Source of the DNA: Paracoccaceae bacterium
GTDB taxonomy: Bacteria > Pseudomonadota > Alphaproteobacteria > Rhodobacterales > Rhodobacteraceae
Reading direction: 5' to 3'
Assembly: GCA_902602765.1 (NCBI GenBank)
Contig: CACKSH010000006.1
Span: 1 to 64,000, forward strand
Length of the DNA stretch: 64,000 bases
Positions 10,076 to 20,150 of the stretch are shown here, one piece after another (positions within the stretch are counted from its first letter, which is position 1; the number at the start of each line of letters is the position of its first letter). The translations under genes and the position numbers were made by a program. A model generated the notes under the pieces. The model saw only the letters and a program-made list of their open reading frames with translations, had not been told where the DNA came from and did not search any database.

Positions 10076-10960
10076 ATGACAGATGAGGTCAGAAATATAG
10101 CGACTAGAAAAGGCTGGTGCCCGTCGGTTCTTAAGCCAATGGAAACTATGGATGGTTTGCTTGTGCGCGTAAAACCAAAGTTCAGTTCGATAAGCCTCCA
10201 ACAACTTTTCGGCCTTTGTGATCTTAGCATAAAATATGGTAATGGTTTGATGGATTTGACAAATCGAGCTAACTTTCAGCTTCGAGGTATTACAAACCGG
10301 TCACATCGAAAATTGGTAGATGGGCTGGTTGACATGGGACTGGGCTCTCGTTGTCCTGAAGTAGATAACGCTCCTCAAATTCTGGTATCACCAATGCTAT
10401 CCGAGGAGTTTAGGGATTTGTATAGACGTCTTGTAGCATTAGATTTAAAAGATTTATCGCCAAAGTTTGGCTTCGTATTGGATTATTTTGACCAGCCTAG
10501 ATGCATGCAGTATTCTGGTGATATTCGCATTTATTTAAAAGAACACGATGTGTTGCTTGCGCTAGATGGTGCGGATGCTGGCGTTACTGTAAATTACAGC
10601 GAAATTGAGTATCAAATTAAAGATATGGTCGATTGGTTTATGTCAAATCGCTCTGATAAATTTAGCCGTGTTTCTACTGTGGTTTCCATGGCGGGTTGTC
10701 CGCCGTCATTTGTTTCTTCGCCAATTCCGAAAGAAACAAAGTTCAAAAAACTTGGGCCCATAGAGGGAGGAGTTTCATTTGCATTAAATTCTGGCCAATT
10801 TAATGCCTCACAATTAATAAAAGTATTAAAGCGGGCCTCTTTCTCAGGCAATATTCGCGTAACACCTTGGAGGGCATTATACCTACCCAATTGTGAATTA
10901 TTTGATGTTGCTCCCTATCAGGTTAATGAACAAAAATTTTTTGATAGAGTAAATTTTTAA
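10076..10960 (+). CDS. cobG: CobG-like precorrin-3B synthase, C-terminally short
   Basis: GWCPSVLKPMETMDGLLVRVKP, sulfite/nitrite-reductase-like N-terminal part, RVTPWRALYLP; lacks the C-terminal Cys motifs expected of CobG. Confidence 0.8.
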   Translation: MTDEVRNIATRKGWCPSVLKPMETMDGLLVRVKPKFSSISLQQLFGLCDLSIKYGNGLMDLTNRANFQLRGITNRSHRKLVDGLVDMGLGSRCPEVDNAPQILVSPMLSEEFRDLYRRLVALDLKDLSPKFGFVLDYFDQPRCMQYSGDIRIYLKEHDVLLALDGADAGVTVNYSEIEYQIKDMVDWFMSNRSDKFSRVSTVVSMAGCPPSFVSSPIPKETKFKKLGPIEGGVSFALNSGQFNASQLIKVLKRASFSGNIRVTPWRALYLPNCELFDVAPYQVNEQKFFDRVNF

Positions 10961-10961
10961 A

Positions 10962-11591
10962 ATGTTACATAAGTATGAAAAGAATGGCGCGGCCATTTAT
11001 AAAAAATCATTTCGAATTATTCGCGAAGAAAGCAAATTGGATCACTTTAGTGTGGATGAAGAGCCAGTTGCCGTGCGTATGATCCACGCAGCCGGTATGG
11101 TAGAGTTGGCCAAATACATTCATTTTTCCAGTGGCTTTGTTCAATCTGCGAGAGCCGCCCTTGCAAACGGTGCACCGATTTTTTGTGATGCAAAAATGGT
11201 CTCCGAAGGGATAACCCGTCGCAGATTGCCAGCTGATAATGATGTAATATGCACGTTAAACGCACCAGATATTTATGAACTAGCTTCGACTATGAATAAC
11301 ACTCGCTCTGCAGCAGCCTTGGAGCATTGGCGTGATCGCTTAGAGGGTGCGGTGATTGCTATAGGTAATGCCCCAACCGCACTATTCCATCTCTTGAATA
11401 TGTTGCAAGATCCTGATTGCCCAAAGCCAGCCGCCATAGTCGGCTGTCCAGTTGGTTTTGTTGGCGCGGTCGAAAGTAAAGATGCCTTGTGGAAGCAAGC
11501 CCCGGCTCCTTGTTGCGTTGTTGAAGGGCGTTTGGGCGGAAGTGCGATTACTGTTGCTGCAATTAATGCTCTCGCAAGTCGTGAAGAATGA
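10962..11591 (+). CDS. cobH: precorrin-8X methylmutase
   Basis: RMIHAAGMVELA, GNAPTALFHLL, GCPVGFVGAVESK. Confidence 0.96.
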   Translation: MLHKYEKNGAAIYKKSFRIIREESKLDHFSVDEEPVAVRMIHAAGMVELAKYIHFSSGFVQSARAALANGAPIFCDAKMVSEGITRRRLPADNDVICTLNAPDIYELASTMNNTRSAAALEHWRDRLEGAVIAIGNAPTALFHLLNMLQDPDCPKPAAIVGCPVGFVGAVESKDALWKQAPAPCCVVEGRLGGSAITVAAINALASREE

Positions 11592-12319
11592 AAAATATTG
11601 GGCAATTACATGGTGTAGGTCTCGGTCCAGGTGCTACTGATTTAATGTCAGTAAGAGCCGATCGGTTAATCCGTGGTGCGAAGCATATAGCTTTTTTTAG
11701 AAAAATGGGTAGTAAGGGTCATGCATGGACTATTGCTTCCCCTCTTTTATCTCGTGATGTTAATGAAATCGCATTAGAGTATCCAGTAACGACCGAGATC
11801 AAACTGACAGATCCACGCTATAATGAAGTTCTATCCGAGTTTTACGCAAATTGTTGCAATAGACTGAAAGAATACTTGGGAAATGGTGAAGATGTAGTTG
11901 TTTTATGCGAGGGTGATCCGTTTTTCTATGGCTCATTTATGCACTTGCATTCCAGGCTTGCCAATTTTGCGCGAATACAAGTGGTTCCGGCTACAACTGG
12001 TATGTCAGGAGCTTGGACTGCAACTGGGCAGCCTATTACGTGGGGCGATGACGTTTTGACAGTTTTAATGGGCACAATGCCTAAAGAAGAACTTGTTTAC
12101 CAAATGAATAAAACAGATGCTCTTGTGATTATGAAGATTGGAAAGAATTATCAAAAAGTTAAGGCTGCTTTAAAAGAAGCTAATCTTTTTAATCGAGCCT
12201 GGTCGGTACACTATGCGACAATGGAAAATCAAAAAGTTTTAAAACTTAGTGACTATCTCAGTGAGGAAATGCCCTACTTTGGCATTATACTGGTTCATGG
12301 CACGGGACGAAGACCATGA
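11588..12319 (+). CDS. cobI: precorrin-2 C20-methyltransferase
   Basis: GVGLGPGATDLMSVRA, VVLCEGDPFFYGSFM. Confidence 0.95.
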   Translation: MKNIGQLHGVGLGPGATDLMSVRADRLIRGAKHIAFFRKMGSKGHAWTIASPLLSRDVNEIALEYPVTTEIKLTDPRYNEVLSEFYANCCNRLKEYLGNGEDVVVLCEGDPFFYGSFMHLHSRLANFARIQVVPATTGMSGAWTATGQPITWGDDVLTVLMGTMPKEELVYQMNKTDALVIMKIGKNYQKVKAALKEANLFNRAWSVHYATMENQKVLKLSDYLSEEMPYFGIILVHGTGRRP

Positions 12320-13104
12320 TCAAAATGAGTCCTCATAGTGAAAACAAAAAGGGAAGTTTGTTTGTTGTCGGTCTTGGCCCGGGTGATGTGGATATGATTT
12401 TACCAAAAGTGGCTAAAGTTATTTCTTCGGCAACAGATATTGTTGGATACGGTCCATATGTCGACAGAATTAAACCTCGGTCAAACCTGACGATACACTC
12501 CAGTGATAATCGCGTAGAATTAGAAAGAGCAAGGTTGGCTCTTGAGTTAGCTTTGGACGGGAAAACTGTGGTAGTTGTTTCATCTGGAGACCCCAGTGTT
12601 TTTGCAATGGCTTCTGCTGTTTTTGAGGTAATTGAAAATGGCCCAACCGAGTTTTTTGAAATAAATGTCACGGTTTTGCCTGGAGTGACTGCGATGTTAG
12701 CTGCTTCGGCTGAGGTTGGAGCATTTCTTGGACATGATTTTTGCACCATAAATCTTAGTGATAATCTAAAGCCATGGGATGTAATTGAGAAAAGATTGAG
12801 ACTTGCAATCCAAGGTGACTTTGCGATCGCGCTTTACAACCCAAGATCAAAGGCGCGTCCTGACGGATTTAAAAAAACTTTGTCAATATTGATTGATGAG
12901 GGTGTTGGTGATCGTTTGATAGCCTTTGCAAGGGATGTAAGTTTACCTTCGCAATATCTATCTTCGATGCGAATTGTTGATGCTACTCCTGAAATGGCTG
13001 ATATGCGCACTGTTGTTTTAGTCGGCTCATCATATACTAGAAAGATCAAGCGGGATGGAGTGAAAAATTTTTATATCTATACGCCAAGATATTATGGAGA
13101 ATAG
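12316..13104 (+). CDS. cobJ: precorrin-3B C17-methyltransferase
   Basis: VVGLGPGDVDMILPK, VVVVSSGDPSVFAMA, LPGVTAMLAASAEVGAFLGHDF. Confidence 0.95.
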   Translation: MIKMSPHSENKKGSLFVVGLGPGDVDMILPKVAKVISSATDIVGYGPYVDRIKPRSNLTIHSSDNRVELERARLALELALDGKTVVVVSSGDPSVFAMASAVFEVIENGPTEFFEINVTVLPGVTAMLAASAEVGAFLGHDFCTINLSDNLKPWDVIEKRLRLAIQGDFAIALYNPRSKARPDGFKKTLSILIDEGVGDRLIAFARDVSLPSQYLSSMRIVDATPEMADMRTVVLVGSSYTRKIKRDGVKNFYIYTPRYYGE

Positions 13105-13842
13105 CTAATGCTTAAGCCACTCCACAATCTCTGCTGGCGAATTATAAGTTATTCTCTCTGGAAGCTTTGGTCTGTTTATCATTATAACAGGCAACTTGAG
13201 CCTGCGACCCGCGAGCAACTTAGATACAGCTCCAGTGCCACCAGAGTTTTTACAGATAATAATATTTACTTCATTCTCACTCATCAATTTAATGTCATGA
13301 GAAACTTCGAAGGGTCCCCGCGAGATAATCGTATGAGCGTTTTTAAGAGGCAAACTTCCTTCAAATGGATCAACCAGACGCAAAATATATTTATGCTGTT
13401 GAGCAATTTTAAATTCAGGAACTTGTATTCGGCCAATTGCGAGGAAAACTGTTCTTGGTTTATAACTTTTGAGCATAATTGCAGCCGCTTTTACACTGTC
13501 AACATTTTTCCAATTATCGCCAGGTTCTTCAACCCAAGGATTTCGTGTCAACGCCGCAAAGGGTATTCTCAAGTCGGTACAAGCTTTAAAAGTATTCCAG
13601 CTAATTTGTTCTGCAAATGGATGTGTCGCATCGATAACGTGGGTAATTTTGTTTTGAACAATGTAATCACACAGACCCTCTGGACCTCCAAAGCCTCCAA
13701 CACGAATAGGTATAGGTTGAGGCTTAGTTCGCTTGACACGGCCAGCAAAAGAAAGGGTGGCATTAATTTTGGCAACTGCCACCAGCTTACTAAGATGAGT
13801 GGCTTCCGATGTCCCGCCGAGTATCAAAAGGTTTTGTGACAT
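13105..13842 (-). CDS. cobK: precorrin-6A reductase
   Basis: MSQNLLILGGTSEATHLS, HVIDATHPFAEQIS; ATG at 13842 with AAGGA Shine-Dalgarno; ORF-track start at 13860 (GTG) is less likely. Confidence 0.93.
   Translation of the reverse strand: MSQNLLILGGTSEATHLSKLVAVAKINATLSFAGRVKRTKPQPIPIRVGGFGGPEGLCDYIVQNKITHVIDATHPFAEQISWNTFKACTDLRIPFAALTRNPWVEEPGDNWKNVDSVKAAAIMLKSYKPRTVFLAIGRIQVPEFKIAQQHKYILRLVDPFEGSLPLKNAHTIISRGPFEVSHDIKLMSENEVNIIICKNSGGTGAVSKLLAGRRLKLPVIMINRPKLPERITYNSPAEIVEWLKH
13108..13839 (+). other. full-length antisense ORF (243 codons) across cobK, with SD and operon-like spacing to cobJ and cobL; coding status unknown
   Basis: GGAGA (13096-13100) 7 nt before ATG 13108; TGA at 13837-13839; longest ORF opposite a recognised gene in the supplied ORF track. 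Confidence 0.4.
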
Positions 13843-15037
13843 GAAAAATCCTTGGCTCACGATAATTGGTATAGGTGAAAGCGGTTTACAGTATCTTGCA
13901 GATGTAAGTCAAAACCGACTTGAATCTTCAGATATTATAATTGGACCACCAAGACATCTACGTCTCTTAGGCTTGTCTGGAAGTAAGGTTTTAGAGTGGC
14001 CCGTACCATTTAGTGACGGTTTAAAACTACTCGATAAATATAGAGGCAAGAAAGTTGTCGCTTTAGTCTCGGGCGACCCGTTTTGGTATGGCGCTGCAGC
14101 CACTATTCTGCGAAAGTTTTCCTTTGACGATATTGAGGTTTTTCCTGGCCCATCAACATTTGGTTGGGCTGCTGCGAGGATGGGTTGGTCAATTGAGGAT
14201 ATTTCATGCGTCGGATTACATGCAAAACCCGTTGAACATATTAGGTCGTTAATCGCGCCAAAACGAAAAATATTAGCTTTAATGCGAGATGGTGATCAGG
14301 TTAAATCGCTGGCTCATTACTTATCTAAACTGGGTTTTGGTCAAACCAAGATCCACGTTTTAGAAGCTTTGGGTGGAAATAATGAAAGAATAAGGGAAAT
14401 TGCAGCCGAAGAATACAATTTAGTTGACGTTAAGCATCCTGTATGCGTAGCAATTTGCGTTGATGGTCTGGGCTCGGCAATTCCTTTGTCTACTGGCATT
14501 GATGATAAATTCTTTGAAAATGATGGCCAAATAACAAAAAGTCAAATTAGGGCATTAACTATAACCGCTTTGGCTCCACAATACGGCCAACATTTGTGGG
14601 ACTTGGGTGCAGGGTCAGGTTCAGTAAGTATTGAGTGGCTTATGCGTGATAAATCATTGTATGCCACTGCAGTTGAGAGAGACCCATCTCGTTGCGCTAT
14701 TATTGAGCAAAATGTCAAGAACCTGGGCTTAGATAATCTATCTCTCCATAACGGCTCTAACATGGAGGTAATTATGACACTTAAGCCACCCCACGCTGTC
14801 TTTGTAGGTGGGGGGTTAACAAAAGAATTAATGAAAAAATTGTGGGCAATTGTTCCAAGAAAAACCCGCTTTGTTGCAAATTCTGTTACTTTGGAAACTG
14901 AAACTATATTACAAGATGCTCGAAATGAATATGGTGGAAATTTAATTCGCTTTGATATTTCAACAGCCAGAGCAATTGGTTCAAAGAACTTATGGCAACC
15001 CGCTTATCCGATAACACAATGGAGTATTGAAAAATGA
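13841..15037 (+). CDS. cobL: precorrin-6Y C5,15-methyltransferase (decarboxylating)
   Basis: WLTIIGIGESGL, VSGDPFWYGAA, second domain HLWDLGAGSGSVSIEW; ATG 13841 preferred over ORF-track 13799. Confidence 0.95.
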   Translation: MKNPWLTIIGIGESGLQYLADVSQNRLESSDIIIGPPRHLRLLGLSGSKVLEWPVPFSDGLKLLDKYRGKKVVALVSGDPFWYGAAATILRKFSFDDIEVFPGPSTFGWAAARMGWSIEDISCVGLHAKPVEHIRSLIAPKRKILALMRDGDQVKSLAHYLSKLGFGQTKIHVLEALGGNNERIREIAAEEYNLVDVKHPVCVAICVDGLGSAIPLSTGIDDKFFENDGQITKSQIRALTITALAPQYGQHLWDLGAGSGSVSIEWLMRDKSLYATAVERDPSRCAIIEQNVKNLGLDNLSLHNGSNMEVIMTLKPPHAVFVGGGLTKELMKKLWAIVPRKTRFVANSVTLETETILQDARNEYGGNLIRFDISTARAIGSKNLWQPAYPITQWSIEK

Positions 15038-15408
15038 TTGTATCTGGCTTTGGTTTTCGAAGTAATGCAACCGTTGACAGCTTCAGAAGTGCTTTTGAAA
15101 ATACAATATCTAAACATAAATTTTCTAAACCTTTGGTAGTTGCGGTTCCACAAGATAAGGTTAACCACAACTCATTAATTTTATTTGCTAGAGAAATTGG
15201 TTGCAAGATTTTGGCAATAAATCCAAGTGATATAGAAAGTATGCAGACAGAAACGAATTCTGCCATATCAGAGCGCTTTCGCAATACTGGCAGTGTATCA
15301 GAGGCTTGTGCTTTAGTTGCGGCAGGTTCTGAAGCAGAATTAATTGTCTTCCGTGAAATTTCGGCTGACCGGCGCGCAACATGTTCAATAGCCAAGGGCA
15401 AATTTTAA
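15034..15408 (+). CDS. cobE: cobalamin biosynthesis protein CobE (CbiG C-terminal-like)
   Basis: [13 protein letters not shown]..., [13 protein letters not shown]; position between cobL and cobM. Confidence 0.85.
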   Translation: MIVSGFGFRSNATVDSFRSAFENTISKHKFSKPLVVAVPQDKVNHNSLILFAREIGCKILAINPSDIESMQTETNSAISERFRNTGSVSEACALVAAGSEAELIVFREISADRRATCSIAKGKF

Positions 15409-16193
15409 TGACTGTTCATTTTATTGGCGCAGGCCCCGGTGCACCAGATTTACTCACCCTTCGGGGAAGAAATCTAATAGCTCAATGCGATTTATGTTTG
15501 TATGCTGGCTCCCTTGTTCCTGACGAAATTCTAGCTCATTGTCCACCTCATGCGCAGAAAATTAACACTGCTCCTCTTAATTTGGAGGAAATAATTAAAG
15601 AGATAAAAGTTGGTATTGAAAATGGAGCATCAATAGTTCGCCTACATTCAGGTGATTTATCAGTTTGGTCAGCAATGGGAGAACAGCTGCGTATGCTGAG
15701 ATTAGAAGGTATTCCCTACACGGTTACCCCAGGAGTGCCAAGTTTTGCTGCAGCTGCTGCAGCACTCGAAACGGAGCTTACTTTGCCTGGAGTTGCTCAG
15801 TCTGTTGTATTAACTAGAACATCAGGTCGGGCTTCAAAAATGCCAAAGGGAGAAACACTAGAGAATTTTGCTAAAACTGGAGCAACTCTTGCGATCCATC
15901 TATCAATACAAGTTTTGGAGGAGGTCGTTGAGCAGGTCACTCCACATTTTGGATCTAAATGCCCATGTGCGGTTATTTTTCGTGCAACATGGCCAGAGCA
16001 AAAAATTTTTCGAGGAACTCTTGATACGATAATTAATGCAGTTGACCCAGACATTGAAAGGACAGCATTAATTTTGGTTGGTAATGCGATAGGATCAGAA
16101 AACTTCGAAAATAGCCGTTTATATGCAGGGGATTATGACCGGCGTTATAGGCCGGCAAATGCGAGGAGTTCTATCGGTAATGAAAAAGCATAG
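15408..16193 (+). CDS. cobM: precorrin-4 C11-methyltransferase
   Basis: [39 protein letters not shown] overlaps cobE TAA. Confidence 0.95.
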   Translation: MTVHFIGAGPGAPDLLTLRGRNLIAQCDLCLYAGSLVPDEILAHCPPHAQKINTAPLNLEEIIKEIKVGIENGASIVRLHSGDLSVWSAMGEQLRMLRLEGIPYTVTPGVPSFAAAAAALETELTLPGVAQSVVLTRTSGRASKMPKGETLENFAKTGATLAIHLSIQVLEEVVEQVTPHFGSKCPCAVIFRATWPEQKIFRGTLDTIINAVDPDIERTALILVGNAIGSENFENSRLYAGDYDRRYRPANARSSIGNEKA

Positions 16194-17496
16194 GGGTTTA
16201 TTAATATCAGCCCCTAGTTCAGGGACAGGAAAGACTACGGTAACTCTTGGACTATTGCGGGCTCTCCGTAATAGAGGTTTCACAGTACAGCCATTTAAAA
16301 GTGGTCCTGATTATATTGACCCAGCTTTTCATAGATTTGCGGCAGGAAGACCTTCTTTTAATTTGGATACATGGGCCATGGGCTCTGGTTCTTTGAGGTC
16401 TATAGAGCAGAAAGCTCTTGGGTCCGACATAATTGTAGCGGAAGGATCAATGGGACTTTATGACGGAGTACTTAAACAGGGTGTAACAGGTTTCGGCTCC
16501 AGCGCTGAAACGGCAATGTTTTTTGGATGGCCGGTCATTCTAGTAATTGACGTCAGTGGTCAAGCACAGTCCGCCGCCGCGACGGCTTTGGGTCATTTAC
16601 ACTATAATAGTGAGCTATCGCTGGCAGGGGTAATATTAAATCGAGTTGCCAGTCCACGACATGAACGTTATGTCCGCCGTGGTATGGAAGAGGCTGGGAT
16701 TAACGTTTTGGGTGCTTTACCTCGACGCGGTGATCTGGTTTTGCCTGAAAGGCATTTAGGGTTGGTACAGGCCGTTGAGCATGAGGATTTAGATAAAGCC
16801 ATAGTTGATTATGCTAATTTTGTCGAAGATCATATTGATATAGCTAAATTAGTTGAGTTGGCTAAATCATCTCAGCTCTTAGAACACGAAGATCAATTCA
16901 TGGAGCCACCTGCCCAAAGGATAGCTCTAGCACAAGACGAAGCGTTTTCTTTCACCTACCCACACCTGTTGGAGGGGTGGCATAAAGCTGGGGCAGAGAT
17001 TTATCCGTTTTCGCCTCTTGATGACCAATCCCCAGATCAATTTGCTGACTTGGTTTGGTTGCCCGGGGGGTATCCTGAGTTGCATGCAGCAAAAATAGCT
17101 GGTGCAGATAGATTTCTTACAGGATTGAGAGATCACGCGAAGACAAAGTTTGTCCATGGTGAATGTGGTGGTTATATGGTTCTAGGAAAGTGTTTGGTAG
17201 ATAAGGATGGAGTGAGCCACCAAATGGCTGATTTACTTGGACTTGTTACTAGCTATGAAAAGCGAAAGTTTAATTTGGGCTATCGTAAAGCGTTTCCGAA
17301 ATCACCATTTTTAAAATTTGACCACTCAGATTGCTTGCGTGGCCATGAGTTTCATTATAGCTCTATTTTGGATCAGCCTGATCAACCTTTGTTGGAGATA
17401 ATGGACGCTGATGGAAATAGCCTACCACAAACTGGGTCGCGTCGTGGCAATGTTTCTGGAACATTTTTCCATTTAATTGCGAAGGAAACTAAATGA
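16180..17496 (+). CDS. cobB: cobyrinic acid a,c-diamide synthase
   Basis: [53 protein letters not shown]. Confidence 0.95.
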   Translation: MKKHRGLLISAPSSGTGKTTVTLGLLRALRNRGFTVQPFKSGPDYIDPAFHRFAAGRPSFNLDTWAMGSGSLRSIEQKALGSDIIVAEGSMGLYDGVLKQGVTGFGSSAETAMFFGWPVILVIDVSGQAQSAAATALGHLHYNSELSLAGVILNRVASPRHERYVRRGMEEAGINVLGALPRRGDLVLPERHLGLVQAVEHEDLDKAIVDYANFVEDHIDIAKLVELAKSSQLLEHEDQFMEPPAQRIALAQDEAFSFTYPHLLEGWHKAGAEIYPFSPLDDQSPDQFADLVWLPGGYPELHAAKIAGADRFLTGLRDHAKTKFVHGECGGYMVLGKCLVDKDGVSHQMADLLGLVTSYEKRKFNLGYRKAFPKSPFLKFDHSDCLRGHEFHYSSILDQPDQPLLEIMDADGNSLPQTGSRRGNVSGTFFHLIAKETK

Positions 17497-18221
17497 GTGG
17501 TTTCGTTAGCTTTGTTGGTTCAGGCCCTGGAGACCCCGAACTACTAACAGTAAAAGCTGTAAATCGTATTTCTAAGGCTGACGCGGTTTTATTCGATGAT
17601 CTGTCAGCGGGGCCAATTTTGGCGCATGCCAAACCATCAGCTGACCTTGTAGGAGTTGGCAAGCGCGCGGGTCGGAAGTCGCCGAAGCAAAACCATGTTA
17701 GTAAGCTATTAGTTGATTATGCCAAAACTGGAGCGCATGTCGTTCGATTAAAATCTGGTGATAGTGGTTTATTTGGTAGGCTTGAGGAGGAGCAATTGGC
17801 TCTAAGGGAGGCAGGCTTTAAATATGAAATAATCCCAGGAGTATCATCTGCGTCTGCCGCAGCTGCTGCTGCAAATATCCCTTTGACTAGAAGGTTTACT
17901 GCGCGCCGCGTTCAATTTGTAACTGGTCATGATACAAACGGTGACTTGCCTGAAGATCTTAACTTTGCAGCATTAGCCGATCCAGACACTACCACGGTTG
18001 TTTTTATGGGAAAACGTACTTTCGCAAAATTAGTTGAAAAACTAGAAGCTTATGGCCTAGATTTAAAAACGCCAGCTTTGTTGGTAGAATCTGTTTCTAC
18101 TCCGGAGCAGTATATTCGCCGAACAAATATTAAAGAATTGGCAGACATTTTAAAAAATAATGTTGGTTCAAAACCCGCTATAATTATGTATGGCCCACTG
18201 GCAGATTTTACGAATGTTTGA
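17493..18221 (+). CDS. cobA: uroporphyrinogen-III C-methyltransferase
   Basis: FVGSGPGDPELLTVKAV, VRLKSGDSGLFGR, PGVSSASAAAA. Confidence 0.95.
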   Translation: MSGFVSFVGSGPGDPELLTVKAVNRISKADAVLFDDLSAGPILAHAKPSADLVGVGKRAGRKSPKQNHVSKLLVDYAKTGAHVVRLKSGDSGLFGRLEEEQLALREAGFKYEIIPGVSSASAAAAAANIPLTRRFTARRVQFVTGHDTNGDLPEDLNFAALADPDTTTVVFMGKRTFAKLVEKLEAYGLDLKTPALLVESVSTPEQYIRRTNIKELADILKNNVGSKPAIIMYGPLADFTNV

Positions 18222-18957
18222 GTTATTTTTGGTAGGCATAGGGACAGGCAACCCTGAGCATATTACAATACAGGCGAGAAGGGCTATAGAGGAAGCTGAC
18301 AGTATTCTTATTCCTTACAAGGGTAGTGAAAAATCTGAACTGGTAGATGTGCGACTAAAGATATGTAAGGAAATTGTTAAAGGTAAAAACACCAAGATTA
18401 TTCAGTTTGATTTGCCTTCAAGAGATTTGTCGTATTCCTACCAAGAGGGGGTTGAGAAATGGCATGACAATGTGGCTAGAGTATGGTCAAGCACCATTCG
18501 AAAAAATTGTTCTGAGGATACTAAAGTTGCTCTTTTAATTTGGGGCGACCCGTCGCTGTACGATAGTTCGCTGCGAATTGCTGAGCGTTTAAGGCCTAAG
18601 CCAAAAATACAAGTATTTGCTGGAATAACATCAATACAGGCTTTAACTGCCGCACATAAAATTCCGATCAATGAAGTTGGCAAGCCGTTCATCGTAACAA
18701 CAGGACGCAATTTACTTGAATGTGGTTTTCCTCAAGGGGTTAAAACTGTTGCAGTTATGCTAGATGGTAAATGCTCTTTTCAATCGCTTCGGGAGTCAAA
18801 GCTATATATTTATTGGGGAGCTTACCTTGGAATGGAAAATGAAATTATTTTAGAAGGTTGGGTTGAGGATGTCTCAAACAAAATCACAGAAATTAGAGCT
18901 GATGCACGCAACTTAAATGGCTGGATAATGGATAGTTACATATTGCAAAAGCGATAA
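18214..18957 (+). CDS. cobF: precorrin-6A synthase (deacetylating)
   Basis: MFELFLVGIGTGNPEHITIQA, LIWGDPSLYDSSLRIAERL. Confidence 0.93.
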   Translation: MFELFLVGIGTGNPEHITIQARRAIEEADSILIPYKGSEKSELVDVRLKICKEIVKGKNTKIIQFDLPSRDLSYSYQEGVEKWHDNVARVWSSTIRKNCSEDTKVALLIWGDPSLYDSSLRIAERLRPKPKIQVFAGITSIQALTAAHKIPINEVGKPFIVTTGRNLLECGFPQGVKTVAVMLDGKCSFQSLRESKLYIYWGAYLGMENEIILEGWVEDVSNKITEIRADARNLNGWIMDSYILQKR

Positions 18958-18990
18958 ACCATTCGAAAACGATAGTCATTTGATCAAATA

Positions 18991-19932
18991 TCAAATAAAA
19001 ACAGTACCCAAAATAAAAAACAGAAAAATTAGCGCGACGATAGTTCTATGAAACAAACTTAATGCTTTCCCAATAGCGACTGGTGTCGCGTCTGGTGCGC
19101 TCTCATTAAGCCAAGCATCGTTGCTCAAACTATTATTGTAAGCTCTAGGTCCGGATAGCTTTACATTCAGTAGGCGAGCTACCATTCCTTCAGGCCATCC
19201 AGCATTAGGTGATCGATGCAGATTTGCCTCATGACGGAGGCCTCGAATTTTGCCAGGAGCTAAGCCCACAATTGAATATAAAACTGCTGTTAATCTTGCT
19301 GGTATATAGTTGACGACGTCATCAATTTTTGCAGGTATCAGGCCGTAATCTTTGAATCTTGCAGTTTTATAAGCAATCATACTATCTGCCGTATTGATCA
19401 CTTTATAAGCGACCAAACCGGGCAAACCCAAAACGAAACACCAAAATAGTGGCGCAATTACTCCATCTGAAGTATTTTCTGCTAAACTTTCGATGGCACT
19501 TCGACTGATCTCATTTTCGTCTAAATTAGCAGTATTCCGTCCAACGATCATTGATAATTCATATCTTGCTTGTTCAATGTTACGGTTTGAAAGGGGAATA
19601 AGAATATTGGAAATGTGTATATGCATTGATCTAATTGCAAGCCAGGGCCATATCATTATTGCTAATATAAATACTCTTATCCAACCGTCGGAATGTGCAG
19701 AAATGTATTTTTCTATAAAGAACATAAGGATATAGAAAATCGCTATTAAAAAGATTGTTGAACAACCACCAAACAAAACCTTTTGTCTTTTTGACCCATA
19801 GTTAAAATTCTTTTCAAACCATGAAATTGCTTTGCCAATAAAAATAACTGGGTGGCCAATAAAATTTATCAATCTTTTTGGCCAGCCGACGGCGGAATCA
19901 ATACAAATTGCTAAGCAAAGAGCATAGAACAC
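18991..19932 (-). CDS. cobD: adenosylcobinamide-phosphate synthase (CbiB/CobD)
   Basis: GHPVIFIGKAISWFEK, AENTSDGVIAPLFW, SPNAGWPEG. Confidence 0.95.
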   Translation of the reverse strand: MFYALCLAICIDSAVGWPKRLINFIGHPVIFIGKAISWFEKNFNYGSKRQKVLFGGCSTIFLIAIFYILMFFIEKYISAHSDGWIRVFILAIMIWPWLAIRSMHIHISNILIPLSNRNIEQARYELSMIVGRNTANLDENEISRSAIESLAENTSDGVIAPLFWCFVLGLPGLVAYKVINTADSMIAYKTARFKDYGLIPAKIDDVVNYIPARLTAVLYSIVGLAPGKIRGLRHEANLHRSPNAGWPEGMVARLLNVKLSGPRAYNNSLSNDAWLNESAPDATPVAIGKALSLFHRTIVALIFLFFILGTVFI

Positions 19933-20150
19933 TATAAATTTTCCTATTCTACTTTTGTAAAGAATATTTGGTAGTTTTTTATCATAATTTGACCGTTCGA
20001 TCCATTATCATGAAAGCCAATTCCTCTGCCTACGGCCTCATAAATAAAAGTATTTTTTGTAAATCATCTAAATGTGGTTTCAAGCTATTGCATTAATACA
20101 AAAGTGTTAATATCCCAAATGACGAATTTACAAAAAAATAGGCTTCTAAA

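Noticed and set aside
14904-15401. 165-aa antisense ORF over cobL/cobE
   Set aside because: Crosses two sense genes without matching their boundaries; likely chance.
18978-18989. Palindrome ATTTGATCAAAT between convergent cobF and cobD
   Set aside because: Too short and AT-rich to distinguish from chance; no T-run making it a convincing terminator.
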